Source: Celeribacter persicus (GTDB taxonomy: Bacteria > Pseudomonadota > Alphaproteobacteria > Rhodobacterales > Rhodobacteraceae). From it: a stretch of 64,000 bases of DNA. Below are positions 17,303-25,710 of the stretch, one piece after another. The translations under genes and the position numbers were made by a program. Below the pieces are notes generated by a model, which did no database searches, was not told the origin of the DNA, and saw nothing but the letters and a program-made list of their open reading frames with translations. Numbering within the stretch: position 1 is the first letter of the stretch; the number at the start of each line of letters is the position of its first letter. The stretch is from contig NZ_QAOH01000001.1 of the NCBI RefSeq assembly GCF_003050785.1, forward strand, positions 518,090 through 582,089, read 5' to 3'.

Positions 17303-17668
17303 TTGTCCCGCATCGTGACCATCCTGCTCATCGGGGTTCTTACCCTCTTCTCTGCGCCCCGCGCAGGGATGGCGCATGAGATGTCCGGGGCTGAGATGAC
17401 GGGAGCAACACAAACGGTCGCGAACACCGTGCATCATCATGAAATGTGCCCCGATTGCGCCAATAGCACCTCCGGTTCGACCTCCATGGATATTCCCTGT
17501 CCGCATGGCGCGATCTGCGTCCTGTTCACACCCGGTCACGGTCTTGATCATCGGGTGAGCAGGACGTTGCAGCCAGTTGGCTTTCCTCCCCCAGCTTCAG
17601 CGAAGATCATCGCGCGGAGCCCCGGCCTGGACCTTCCGCCTCCCCGTATCCGGTTCAACATCGCCTGA
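17303..17668 (+). CDS. CutF-like exported stalling peptide of a copper oxidase operon
   Basis: 121-aa exported protein starting at TTG with Shine-Dalgarno AGGAG 7 nt upstream. Residues 1-24 are a signal peptide. The body carries HHHEMCPDC (Cys 49 and 52) and PCPHGAIC (Cys 66 and 72), candidate copper ligands, and two polyproline runs, PPP at 95-97 and PPP at 112-114 just before the end. In Rhodobacter capsulatus, CutF is a short exported Cys-containing protein whose proline-rich C-terminus is reported to stall the ribosome and thereby open a stem-loop that controls the multicopper oxidase CutO. Here a perfect stem-loop begins 8 nt after the stop, with cytochrome c and oxidase genes next, so the same mechanism is likely. 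Confidence 0.68.
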   Translation: MSRIVTILLIGVLTLFSAPRAGMAHEMSGAEMTGATQTVANTVHHHEMCPDCANSTSGSTSMDIPCPHGAICVLFTPGHGLDHRVSRTLQPVGFPPPASAKIIARSPGLDLPPPRIRFNIA

Positions 17669-17676
17669 ACCCTTTC

Positions 17677-17700
17677 TTGTGACGCTCCACCGCGTCACGA
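17677..17700 (+). promoter_or_regulatory. Intercistronic stem-loop after cutF-like gene
   Basis: GTGACGC (17679-17685) pairs with GCGTCAC (17692-17698) around TCCACC; two further pairs (T-A, T-G) extend it to 9 bp. It starts 8 nt after the cutF-like stop and ends 18 nt before the cytochrome c ATG. There is no T-tract, so it is more likely a translation-control or mRNA-stability element than a terminator, as described for cutF-cutO. Confidence 0.6.
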
Positions 17701-17718
17701 TCCGATACGGAAACACCC

Positions 17719-18159
17719 ATGAACAAATTCATCCTGCCCTTGGCCGGTGCCGCTGCACTGGCGCTTGGGGCCTATCTTATCTTCAAACCCGAACCCGAAA
17801 CGACTCCGCTCGCGTCCTCTTCGCGACCGGCCCAAGGAGACCCTATTGTATCGGTCGCGCTACCGGATGCTCTCTCCCCCAATGCGCAGATCGGAAAACG
17901 TGCTTTCGACAGTGTCTGTGCCGCCTGCCATGGCGAGAATGCCGCTGGCAAAGAAGGGTTCGGACCGCCCTTGGTCCATAAAATCTACGAGCCTTCCCAC
18001 CATGGCGATATGTCCTTCCTGTTGGCTGCGCAGCGCGGCGTTCAGGCGCATCATTGGCGCTTTGGAGACATGCCTCCGCAAGAGGATGTCACGCAGGGCG
18101 ATGTCAAAGCGATCATCGCCTATGTCCGGGAATTGCAGCGCGCCAATGGGATCAACTGA
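17719..18159 (+). CDS. Class I c-type cytochrome
   Basis: 146-aa exported monohaem cytochrome c. The N-terminus has a hydrophobic segment (residues about 5-23) that may be a signal or an anchor, then a linker rich in Pro and Ser. The haem site is VCAACHGENAAGKEGFGPPL near residue 67, and the sixth ligand Met is probably in FGDMPPQEDV. It lies between the cutF-like gene and the oxidase, whose ATG starts 1 nt after its stop. It may pass electrons to or from the copper oxidase, or help oxidise Cu(I) in the periplasm. Confidence 0.9.
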   Translation: MNKFILPLAGAAALALGAYLIFKPEPETTPLASSSRPAQGDPIVSVALPDALSPNAQIGKRAFDSVCAACHGENAAGKEGFGPPLVHKIYEPSHHGDMSFLLAAQRGVQAHHWRFGDMPPQEDVTQGDVKAIIAYVRELQRANGIN

Positions 18160-18160
18160 C

Positions 18161-19546
18161 ATGACAGACTTCTTTATTTCGCGCCGTCATTTCCTTGCAG
18201 GTTCCGGCGCGATGGTCATGATGCCGGGCACAACCTTCGCGGCGCCCCCGGAGGTTTTGGTCGCAAAGATCGCACAAGCCCAGATCGCGCCCGACAGCTA
18301 TCCCCCGACAAGCATCTATAGCTATAATGGCCAATTCCCCGGCCCTATGATCCGCGCCAAACAAGGCGAACGGATCACCCGGGAATTGGTCAACGACCTG
18401 CCTGTGCCGACCTCGATCCACTGGCACGGCATCCGCATCGACAATACCATGGACGGGGTTGCAGGGCTCACGCAGGAGGCCGTACCTCCGGGAGAGCGGT
18501 TCAGCTATGATTTCGTGGTGCCGGACGCGGGCACCTATTGGTATCACGCGCATACGAACTCGATGGAACAAGTGGCGCGCGGCCTCTACGGTCCGTTGAT
18601 CGTCGAAGAAACCGAGGCACCGGATGTCGATCGTGATGAAGTGCTGATGCTTGGTGACTGGCGCCTCGATCCCGAAACCGCACAGATCGACCCGAACTTC
18701 GATCACCCGATGGATCGCAGCCACGCCGGGCGCTATGGCAATCTGATCGGCACCAACGGGCGCTACGGCTATCGTCTGGTGGCGCGCCAAGGCGAACGGC
18801 TGCGCCTGCGTCTGATCAACGCGGCAAATGCGCGAATTTTCAGGCTCAGGCTCAAAGGGTTGATCGGGTGGACCGTGGCACTCGATGGCATGCCGCTTGA
18901 GACACCAGTGCCGGTTGAAGGCGAAATCGTTCTCCTCCCGGCGCAGCGTGCCGATCTGATTGTCGATGTAACAGCCGATGACGGGGGCGAAACCATGATC
19001 CTGCGGTTCGATGACGATGGGCAATGGCGCGAACAGGTCGGGTTCGATCTCTCCGGTTCCATCGCTCTGCGCAGCACACCTCCCGCACCTTTGTCGCCCA
19101 ATCCAGGCATGTCTCCGATTGATCTTGAGCGTGCCACCCGACTTGAGATGCGCATGGAGGGCGGTGCCATGGGCAATATGCCGATGGGCCGGATGAACGG
19201 GCAGATGATGACCTTTCGCGAGATGGTGGCATCCGGCATGTACTGGACGCTCGCGGGTGTTGCCGGAATGGCGGATAACCCGTTCGCGCGTCTTGCGCGG
19301 AGGGAGCATGTCCGATTGAAACTCATCAACGACACGGCGTTCCCGCACGCCATGCACTTGCATGGACATCATTTCCGCGAAATCACGGAAGGACAACAAG
19401 GTCCGATGCGTGACACGATTCTGAGCCTGCCGGGGGACACCATCGAGATCGCGTTTGTCGCGGACAATCCAGGGAAATGGCTATTTCATTGTCACATGCT
19501 CGGTCATGCCGCATCCGGAATGACAACCTGGATCGAGGTTCTCTAA
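18161..19546 (+). CDS. Multicopper oxidase, CutO/CueO type, Tat-exported
   Basis: 461-aa periplasmic copper oxidase. ISRRHFLAGSG at residues 6-16 is a twin-arginine signal, so it is exported folded. All four copper-binding blocks are present: IHWHG, YWYHAHTN, HAMHLHGHHF and FHCHMLGHAASGM, the last holding the type 1 Cys and Met ligands. A Met-rich loop (MEGGAMGNMPMGRMNGQMM, near residues 330-350) resembles the Cu(I)-binding insert of CueO-like cuprous oxidases. Likely role: oxidation of Cu(I) for copper tolerance. Third gene of the cutF-like / cytochrome c / oxidase operon. Confidence 0.9.
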   Translation: MTDFFISRRHFLAGSGAMVMMPGTTFAAPPEVLVAKIAQAQIAPDSYPPTSIYSYNGQFPGPMIRAKQGERITRELVNDLPVPTSIHWHGIRIDNTMDGVAGLTQEAVPPGERFSYDFVVPDAGTYWYHAHTNSMEQVARGLYGPLIVEETEAPDVDRDEVLMLGDWRLDPETAQIDPNFDHPMDRSHAGRYGNLIGTNGRYGYRLVARQGERLRLRLINAANARIFRLRLKGLIGWTVALDGMPLETPVPVEGEIVLLPAQRADLIVDVTADDGGETMILRFDDDGQWREQVGFDLSGSIALRSTPPAPLSPNPGMSPIDLERATRLEMRMEGGAMGNMPMGRMNGQMMTFREMVASGMYWTLAGVAGMADNPFARLARREHVRLKLINDTAFPHAMHLHGHHFREITEGQQGPMRDTILSLPGDTIEIAFVADNPGKWLFHCHMLGHAASGMTTWIEVL

Positions 19547-19564
19547 GTAGGAAGTCGATCTGCC

Positions 19565-19609
19565 TAAAGCGTTTTGCTTTTTATCTGAAACAGGGAAAAA
19601 GCAAAACGC
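19565..19609 (+). repeat. Long inverted repeat, copy A of a dispersed palindrome family
   Basis: A 14-bp perfect stem (GCGTTTTGCTTTTT 19569-19582 with AAAAAGCAAAACGC 19596-19609) and a 13-nt loop, 22 nt after the oxidase stop. It may end transcription because the stem itself gives a T-run. The TAAAGCG lead and loop sequence (ATCTGAAACA) recur in the copy at 34685-34732, and the TAAAGCGTTT core recurs in the copy at 25659-25682. Confidence 0.6.
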
Positions 19610-19842
19610 AGTGCCTCGTATAGGCGTTGCGAGCGCTTCACATTAAATCTGCGATCCTCGAAAGCACTCGGCAACGCAGGCCGCGAAGCCGCTCACGATA
19701 CGGGAATAAAGAAAAGCGCTCATGGCCAGCGCAAAGCCGGTGCTGTGATGGGTCAGAACAAGAACGGAATAGTATGGAAAGCGCCGCCCAAGGTGTAGAA
19801 ATCGAAATATTTTCGCTTAAAATCAACACGTTAGGAGATTAG

Positions 19843-19919
19843 TGGCGCGCTGGGGAGGATTCGAACCCCCGACCCCTTGATTCGTAGTCAAGTACTCTAT
19901 CCAACTGAGCTACCAGCGC
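19843..19919 (-). tRNA. tRNA-Arg(ACG)
   Basis: Read on the minus strand: 7-bp acceptor stem GCGCTGG / CCAGCGC, discriminator G, encoded CCA end, D-loop with AGCTCAGTTGGATAGAG, anticodon arm CTTGA-CTACGAA-TCAAG with anticodon ACG, and T-loop GGTTCGAATC. 77 nt, full cloverleaf. Confidence 0.97.
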
Positions 19920-20009
19920 GCGGGGTAGGGGCGATTTACAGAGAGTCGTCGGGGGGCGCAAGAGGCCATTGTGATTTTTTTGAAAAACTTGTCGCAACCA
20001 ATGCGGTTG

Positions 20010-21455
20010 TCATTCGGCGGCTTCTGCCGAGGCCTTCTTCTCCGCGCGTTGCGGAACCGAAATCGTGAAACCTTTCGGCAGATGGATTTCGAACGCCGTG
20101 CCGGTTTCGTCGCTGCGTTTGAGCAGCAGCCGCCCGCCATGCCCGCGGACCAGTTCGGCGGAAATCGCAAGACCGAGGCCAAAGCCGCCCTTGCGCGCGC
20201 CCCCCTGAAATGGCTGGAACAAATATTCGCGCGCTTTCGGCGGCAGGCCTGGCCCCGTGTCAGTCACGGAGAGCACCCATTCCTCCTCATCCTCGCGCCC
20301 GGCGACGGAAATCTCACCGCATTTGCCGGTCGCCATAATCGCCTGACGCGCGTTACGCACGAGATTGGAGAGCACGCGGTGCATCTGTTCGTGATCCGCG
20401 CGCACGACCATGGTGGCGGGAATATCCTCGGCAAAGGACAGGTCGAAATCCCCGATGGCGAGGCGCTCGCCCTCGATCACCTCGGCCACAAGCTCGGCAA
20501 GCCGCACGCCGGTGAGCGTCGGCGCGGGTTCCTCGGCCTTACCGAACGCCAGCGTGGTTTCACATAGATTCACCGCACGTTGGATCGAATTCACCAGTTT
20601 CGGCGCGGAGCGGGTCACGGCGGGGTCCTGAGACATTTCGAGCCGGTCGGTAAAGAGCTGTGCCGTGGTGAGAATGTTGCGCAGATCGTGCGAGACTTTC
20701 GCCACCGCACCTCCCAATTGCGCCAGTCGTTCCTTTTGCCGCAGGGATGCGGTCAGTTCCGTTTCCATCGCCTTGAGCGCGGCCTCGGCCTCGCGCAGTT
20801 CGGCGACTTTTGCGGACGGTTCGATGATCCGTCGGGTGTCCTCAGGCGCTTGGGCATAGGAGGTCATTGCATTCACGACCCGCTTGATCGGTCGCACCAG
20901 CAATGCCCGCACGGCGAGAAACAACAGACCAGCAGTCAGGAAGGAGATCACGGCGGACAGGAGCAGGATGCGCAGACCATAGTCGATCATCGCCACACGC
21001 AGAGGTGCGGTCGGCAGCGTCACCTCGATCAACAGCCCCGCCTGTTTCACCGGATCGCCGATGACGCGGATCACGCGTTCTTCGGGATCGAACAGCGTCA
21101 CCATGGCATCGCGGATCAACTCGAAAGCGGTGGCATCTCGCAGATCGTAGGTGGCATGAATCTGTTCCGGGATCGGGGAGGACAGCACAAGCTGGCGAAT
21201 CTCGTTGCGGCGCAGCACGACGTTGTAGACGCCCGCGTTTGCCAGAAGCTCGTCTTCGAGATCCATGTCGAGGCTGTCGTTGGCGAGAAGCGCAAGAGAA
21301 GCGATCTGGGCCCGTTCCAGTCGTGACAGCAGGAAATCCTCGCGGAACCGCGCCACCGAAGGGACAAAAATCATGATCTCGGCGGCCATCACGAAAATGA
21401 CCGTCAACATCAGGAACCGTCCCGTCAGCGTATTGAGGAACCGCGGCAGTTTCAT
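20010..21455 (-). CDS. Membrane sensor histidine kinase
   Basis: 481-aa two-component kinase. Two membrane segments (residues about 13-31 and 162-186) frame a periplasmic sensor of about 130 residues; a HAMP-like linker follows (RALLVRPIKRVVNAM). The H-box is AKVSHDLRNILT near residue 262, the N-box NLVRNARQAI, the G1 box DTGPGLP, the F-box LFQPF and the G2 box GFGLGLAIS. No response regulator lies next to it within the window. It is the last of three same-strand genes, 8 nt after the FAD oxidoreductase gene, so it is probably co-transcribed with that gene and the TVP38 gene. Confidence 0.9.
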   Translation of the reverse strand: MKLPRFLNTLTGRFLMLTVIFVMAAEIMIFVPSVARFREDFLLSRLERAQIASLALLANDSLDMDLEDELLANAGVYNVVLRRNEIRQLVLSSPIPEQIHATYDLRDATAFELIRDAMVTLFDPEERVIRVIGDPVKQAGLLIEVTLPTAPLRVAMIDYGLRILLLSAVISFLTAGLLFLAVRALLVRPIKRVVNAMTSYAQAPEDTRRIIEPSAKVAELREAEAALKAMETELTASLRQKERLAQLGGAVAKVSHDLRNILTTAQLFTDRLEMSQDPAVTRSAPKLVNSIQRAVNLCETTLAFGKAEEPAPTLTGVRLAELVAEVIEGERLAIGDFDLSFAEDIPATMVVRADHEQMHRVLSNLVRNARQAIMATGKCGEISVAGREDEEEWVLSVTDTGPGLPPKAREYLFQPFQGGARKGGFGLGLAISAELVRGHGGRLLLKRSDETGTAFEIHLPKGFTISVPQRAEKKASAEAAE

Positions 21456-21463
21456 CGCATCCC

Positions 21464-22837
21464 TTATGGCACCAGCCTCTGAATCGCTTGCACGACCCGC
21501 TTGAGCTTTCGATTATCGAAAAGCCTCGGGGTAAAATAGGCACTCGTCACACGTTTGTTAAGCTCGGCCAACGTCGGATAGGGCGCGATCATGCCCGCGA
21601 TCCGGCTCATCTTGAGCTTTGTCGAGATCGCAAGCGACCACAGCGCAATCAATTCGCCCGCCTCGGGGCCGACAATCGTCGCCCCGACAGGGCGCGATTT
21701 GACCACCATGAGCTTGATGAACCCCGGCCCCGCACGCCCCGTCGCAATGGCCCGGTCATTGCCGGAAAACTCCGTACGCACCACTTCGAGCTTGTCGCCA
21801 TGGACCTGCCGCGCCTCAGCCTCGGTCAGCCCGACCTGCGCCAGTTCCGGATCGGTATAGGTCGCGTGCGGGATATGATCCTCGCGCAGCCTGGCGGACA
21901 GGCCGAACAGAAGACCCCGAATGGCCACCCCCGCCTGATAACCTGCCACATGGGTGAAGCGCGGATGATCGGCCAGCACATCGCCCAGCGCATAGATACG
22001 CCGATTGGACGTCCGCAGGTTAGCCCCGGTGCGAATGCCATCTCTGGTGCAGTCGACATCGGCATGCTCCAGCCCAAGCTCCTCGGCATTCGCCCGCCGC
22101 CCGGTCGCAACCAGAAGATGCGAACCGGAGATGCGCTGCCCGTTCGAAAGGGTGAGCGTGAGCGCCCCGCCCTGCCCCACGACTTGCGTTACCTCTGCCC
22201 GTTCAAGAAAACGGACACCTTCAGAGATCAGCGCCTGTTTCACCACCGCCGCGGCCTCTTCGTCCTCTCGCGCCAGAACACAACCTGCCTCGATTACCGT
22301 CACCTCAGCCCCAAAACGAACGAAGGCCTGCGCCATTTCCATACCGATGGGGCCACCGCCGAGAACCAACAGGTGCGAAGGACACTCGCTCAGGTCCCAA
22401 AGCGTCTCGTTGGTAAGGTAAGGCACATCCGACAACCCCGGAATGGGCGGAACAAAAGGGCGCGATCCCGTGGCAATCACGAAGCGCCGCGCTTTGATGC
22501 TGTGATCTCCGGCCACAACCGATTTGGGCGAGGTAAACCGTGCCGCCTCCCGGATCACCGTGCACCCCAGGCCTTCGAACCTCTCCTGACTGTCGTGCGG
22601 GGCAATGGCGGAGATGGTCTGGCGCACATGGGTCATAGCCTCGGGAAAGGACATCCCCGACGCCGCCCCGTGCAGCAGCGCTTTCGAAGGCACGCAGCCG
22701 GAGTTGAGGCAATCGCCCCCCATCTCGCCCTTCTCAATGAGCACGACCCGCGCGCCCATCTGCACCGCCCCCGCAGCCACGGACAATCCGCCGGAACCCG
22801 ACCCGATGACACAGATATCGGTCTTGATGGTTTTCAT
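21464..22837 (-). CDS. FAD/NAD(P)-dependent disulfide oxidoreductase, mercuric-reductase/Lpd-like
   Basis: 457-aa class I pyridine nucleotide-disulfide oxidoreductase. ICVIGSGSGGLSVA near residue 10 binds FAD, GGDCLNSGCVPSKALL holds the redox-active Cys pair (C-x4-C), LVLGGGPIGMEMAQAF binds NAD(P)H and IYALGDVLADHPRFTH is the second FAD block. It lacks an N-terminal heavy-metal domain, so it is not a classic MerA, and no dehydrogenase-complex partners are nearby, so it is not a clear Lpd. ATG 22837 overlaps the stop of the TVP38 gene by 4 nt; a longer in-frame opening upstream reads antisense-like protein and was rejected. Confidence 0.86.
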   Translation of the reverse strand: MKTIKTDICVIGSGSGGLSVAAGAVQMGARVVLIEKGEMGGDCLNSGCVPSKALLHGAASGMSFPEAMTHVRQTISAIAPHDSQERFEGLGCTVIREAARFTSPKSVVAGDHSIKARRFVIATGSRPFVPPIPGLSDVPYLTNETLWDLSECPSHLLVLGGGPIGMEMAQAFVRFGAEVTVIEAGCVLAREDEEAAAVVKQALISEGVRFLERAEVTQVVGQGGALTLTLSNGQRISGSHLLVATGRRANAEELGLEHADVDCTRDGIRTGANLRTSNRRIYALGDVLADHPRFTHVAGYQAGVAIRGLLFGLSARLREDHIPHATYTDPELAQVGLTEAEARQVHGDKLEVVRTEFSGNDRAIATGRAGPGFIKLMVVKSRPVGATIVGPEAGELIALWSLAISTKLKMSRIAGMIAPYPTLAELNKRVTSAYFTPRLFDNRKLKRVVQAIQRLVP

Positions 22838-23568
22838 GCACGCTCCTCTGCCGTCTCTTTGCGCCAAGCCTTCCACAGAATCGGGGCAAGCGCGAGCAGG
22901 CAGAGACCCAGAAGCGGCAAAAGAATAAATGGCTCGAAAATCACCCCGAGATCGGGCGCCTCTCCGCGCTCGAACACCTCTCCCAACCCGGCACCGACGG
23001 AGGTATAGACCAGCGCCCCCGGCACGATGCCCAACGCGGTCGAGATCACAAAGCGGTAGAACGGCACCCCGAACAGCGCGGGCAGGAGATTGGCGACGAA
23101 AAACGGCACGACGGGAAGAAAGCGCAGTAAGAACAGCATGGACCACTGATTGTCGTCGATACCCTGCTTGATGCGGTGGATACGTCCTTCGGAAGCGTCG
23201 ATCCGGGCCGCAAGCCAGTCGCCCAGCCCCCAGCGCGCCGCAAGAAACAAAAGCGAGGCCCCGAGCACCGCCCCCGTCATGTTGAAAAACACACCGGGGA
23301 AAAGCCCGAACAGGAACCCGCCGGTCAGGGTCGAGACTGTCGCACCGGGCAGCGACAGCGCAACGATCACGGTATAAATCGCGACAAAGACGAGAACCGA
23401 AAGCGCCCTGTGGCTTTCCGCAAAGGATACGAGACGCGCGCGGTTCTCCGACAGCGCCGCGAAACTCAGATGCTCGCGCAACAGCACGGCCAGCGTCAGA
23501 GCGCAGAGCGCAAAGAGGGCCAGAGCCCAGAGGTGTCGTTTGCCGCGTTGATCCGTGTCGTTTTGCAC
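22834..23568 (-). CDS. TVP38/TMEM64 (DedA-like VTT domain) membrane protein
   Basis: 244-aa inner-membrane protein with about six hydrophobic segments. VIVALSLPGATVSTLTGGFLFG near residue 66 and LLRFLPVVPFFVANLLPALF near residue 147 are VTT-domain hallmarks, with the conserved helix-breaking Gly/Pro. It overlaps the oxidoreductase gene by 4 nt. TVP38 proteins paired with MerA/Lpd-like reductases recur in many bacteria; function is uncertain, perhaps lipid or ion homeostasis. Confidence 0.88.
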   Translation of the reverse strand: MQNDTDQRGKRHLWALALFALCALTLAVLLREHLSFAALSENRARLVSFAESHRALSVLVFVAIYTVIVALSLPGATVSTLTGGFLFGLFPGVFFNMTGAVLGASLLFLAARWGLGDWLAARIDASEGRIHRIKQGIDDNQWSMLFLLRFLPVVPFFVANLLPALFGVPFYRFVISTALGIVPGALVYTSVGAGLGEVFERGEAPDLGVIFEPFILLPLLGLCLLALAPILWKAWRKETAEERA

Positions 23569-23732
23569 AAGTCTGCCTTTCCATCACAAGGGTTGCAGCA
23601 GCATGCGCAATCCGCCATGCGTGCGCCAGTGTTTCGCTATCCCTCTCACGCGCCGGTGATCTTCCGTCAGAGGTTTGTGGCCGCTCCGCCGCAACCGGAG
23701 CCATTTTGTTACAGATTTCCGGCGCATGAGAA

Positions 23733-23761
23733 TTGACAACCGCCCGAGAGCCTCCTATTGG
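23733..23761 (+). promoter_or_regulatory. Sigma70-like promoter of rpmH operon
   Basis: TTGACA at 23733-23738, 17-nt spacer, TATTGG at 23756-23761, about 100 nt before rpmH. The -35 box is perfect and the spacing ideal. Confidence 0.6.
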
Positions 23762-23864
23762 CAGGGCTTCGAACGATTACTCGCCTTCGAATCCCTTTGT
23801 CATGTCGCCACATCGGCAGTGACGATCGGGTTTGGGCCCCAACGCAACCGATGGAGATGGCGCG

Positions 23865-23999
23865 ATGAAACGCACCTATCAACCGAGCAACCTCGTCCGC
23901 AAGCGCCGCCACGGCTTCCGTGCCCGTATGGCCACCAAAGCCGGTCGCAAGGTTCTGAACGCGCGCCGCGCTCGTGGCCGCAAGTCCCTCTCCGCGTAA
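23865..23999 (+). CDS. rpmH: 50S ribosomal protein L34
   Basis: 44-aa L34 ([20 protein letters not shown], ends RGRKSLSA). It is below the usual length cut for gene finding but is unmistakable. It binds 23S rRNA domain III. First gene of the conserved rpmH-rnpA-yidD string; rnpA follows after 36 nt. Confidence 0.98.
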   Translation: MKRTYQPSNLVRKRRHGFRARMATKAGRKVLNARRARGRKSLSA

Positions 24000-24035
24000 T
24001 CCGCGCTTTCGGGACCGCCTGAACAGGCAAAGCTG

Positions 24036-24476
24036 ATGACACCGCCGAACGCACCCGAGGATCAGGCATGTGCCGACGCCGAAGGGTCGCAGTCGGCGGT
24101 TTTGTCGTGCGCGCATGGTGTCTCAGTCGAAATTCTGACGCTGACAAAGCGCAGCGACTTCCTGAAAGCCGCCCGCGCACGGCGTCAGGGCACCGCAAGC
24201 TTCCTTCTGCAAGGCCGCAAGCGCGGGTCCGAAGAACCTGCCACGGGTATTCGGGTAGGCTATACCTGCTCCAAGAAGGTCGGCAATGCCGTCGCCCGCA
24301 ACCATGCCAAGCGGCGCCTGCGCGAAGCGGCACGTCTGGTGCTTCCGGAGCTTGGGCGGGATGGCTGGGATTACGTGCTGATCGGCAAGAAGGGCGACAC
24401 AAGCGCGCGGCCCTTTGATTTGCTCCTGAAAGATCTCAGATACGCTCTGAAGAAGGTTCATGGAGAGAGCAAATGA
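24036..24476 (+). CDS. rnpA: Ribonuclease P protein component
   Basis: 146-aa protein subunit of RNase P, which assists the catalytic RNA in removing tRNA 5' leaders. The core [25 protein letters not shown] (given here in parts: [12 protein letters not shown] and [11 protein letters not shown]) is the RNR signature. About 30 residues precede the usual start [20 protein letters not shown] 24036 gives this extension, and a GTG near codon 29 is possible. Overlaps yidD by 4 nt. Confidence 0.95.
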   Translation: MTPPNAPEDQACADAEGSQSAVLSCAHGVSVEILTLTKRSDFLKAARARRQGTASFLLQGRKRGSEEPATGIRVGYTCSKKVGNAVARNHAKRRLREAARLVLPELGRDGWDYVLIGKKGDTSARPFDLLLKDLRYALKKVHGESK

Positions 24477-24736
24477 CCCCGCTCGCTTTCGTCATTTCCC
24501 TGCCGGTGCGTGCCTATCGCAAGGTGTTTTCACCCTTCGTCGGGCACAATTGCCGTTATCAGCCGACCTGTTCGGCCTATGCGATGGAAGCGCTGGAAAA
24601 ACACGGCGCGATCAAGGGCACATGGCTGGCGATTCGCCGCATCGGGCGCTGTCACCCGTTGGGCGGCATGGGCTATGACCCGGTGCCCGAGCCGAAATCT
24701 GCGCCGCAAAAAACCGAGGAAAAGCCCGATGCTTGA
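24473..24736 (+). CDS. yidD: Membrane protein insertion efficiency factor YidD
   Basis: 87-aa membrane-associated protein that assists YidC/Sec insertion. [38 protein letters not shown] and three conserved Cys are the family signature. It overlaps rnpA by 4 nt and ttcA by 8 nt, so all are translated in a coupled way. Confidence 0.95.
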   Translation: MTPLAFVISLPVRAYRKVFSPFVGHNCRYQPTCSAYAMEALEKHGAIKGTWLAIRRIGRCHPLGGMGYDPVPEPKSAPQKTEEKPDA

Positions 24737-25610
24737 TGATCTCGACGATATCCATCCGCTGTTCCACGGCGCGCCCTCCACCACGGAGTTCAAGAAGCTG
24801 CGCAAGCGGATCATCCGCAATGTGCGCGAGGCCATTGAGCAATACGGCATGGTGGAACGCGGTGCGAAATGGCTCGTGTGTCTGTCGGGCGGCAAGGACA
24901 GCTATACCCTGCTCGCCGCCCTCTATGAACTGAAATGGCGAGGCATGTTGCCAGTCGAGCTTGTCGCGTGCAATCTCGATCAGGGGCAACCGGGGTTCCC
25001 CGCGACCGTACTTCCCGAGTTCCTTGAGAAGATGCAGGTGCCGCACCGCATCGAGTATCAGGACACCTATTCGATCGTCATGGACAAGGTGCCGCAAGGA
25101 CGGACCTATTGCGCGCTTTGTTCGCGTCTGCGTCGCGGCAATCTCTACCGGATCGCGCGTGAAGAGGGTTGTACCGCCGTGGTGCTCGGCCATCATCGCG
25201 ACGACATTCTGGAAACCTTTTTCATGAATCTCTTCCATGGCGGGCGGCTGGCCACCATGCCTCCGAAACTGGTGAACGAGGAGGGCGATCTCTTCGTCTA
25301 TCGCCCTCTCGCGCATGTTGCCGAGGAGGATTGCGAGAAATTCGCTCGTGCGATGAATTATCCGATCATCCCCTGCGATCTCTGCGGCTCGCAGGACGGG
25401 CTGCAACGCCAGCAGGTCAAACAGATTCTCGACGGTTGGGAGAAAAACAGTCCCGGTCGCCGTCAGGTGATGTTCAAGGCGCTGACCAACATCCGACCGT
25501 CGCATATGATGGACCCGAAACTCTTCGACTTCCTTGGTCTTTCGTTAACGGAACGCCCAGAAACGAACGAAAATGAAGAAAATTCTATGGAAATCCCAAG
25601 GTTGCGTTAA
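24729..25610 (+). CDS. ttcA: tRNA 2-thiocytidine(32) synthetase TtcA
   Basis: 293-aa ATP-pyrophosphatase-type enzyme that thiolates C32 of certain tRNAs using a [4Fe-4S] cluster. The PP-loop [12 protein letters not shown] near residue 55, [13 protein letters not shown] (two cluster Cys) and PCDLCGSQ are all there. [18 protein letters not shown] is a family block. ATG 24729 lies inside yidD and is favoured because the alignment starts here; the frame opens further up but without TtcA-like sequence. The last about 20 residues after LSLTERPE look like a variable tail. Confidence 0.94.
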   Translation: MLDDLDDIHPLFHGAPSTTEFKKLRKRIIRNVREAIEQYGMVERGAKWLVCLSGGKDSYTLLAALYELKWRGMLPVELVACNLDQGQPGFPATVLPEFLEKMQVPHRIEYQDTYSIVMDKVPQGRTYCALCSRLRRGNLYRIAREEGCTAVVLGHHRDDILETFFMNLFHGGRLATMPPKLVNEEGDLFVYRPLAHVAEEDCEKFARAMNYPIIPCDLCGSQDGLQRQQVKQILDGWEKNSPGRRQVMFKALTNIRPSHMMDPKLFDFLGLSLTERPETNENEENSMEIPRLR

Positions 25611-25658
25611 CCGACCAGCCACTTTCTTGCGCCATGCTCCGGAAAGACAAAGGCCATT

Positions 25659-25682
25659 TAAAGCATTTCGCGAAACGCTTTA
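25659..25682. repeat. 24-bp palindrome, copy B of the dispersed family
   Basis: TAAAGCATTTCG directly abuts CGAAACGCTTTA; only one pair (A-C) mismatches. It lies 28 bp before the EAL-protein start, so it could be an operator or a repeat-type element. On the minus strand it reads CTAAAGCGTTTCGC, one base different from the copy at 19564. Confidence 0.5.
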
Positions 25683-25710
25683 GGTCGACGAACAGACCGG
25701 GACAAGAACC

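Noticed and set aside
17747..18160. In-frame upstream extension of the multicopper oxidase
   Set aside because: It overlaps the cytochrome c gene in another frame; the Tat signal starts at ATG 18161.
22838..23704. In-frame upstream extension of the disulfide oxidoreductase
   Set aside because: It overlaps the TVP38 gene in another frame; the FAD motif begins right after ATG 22837.
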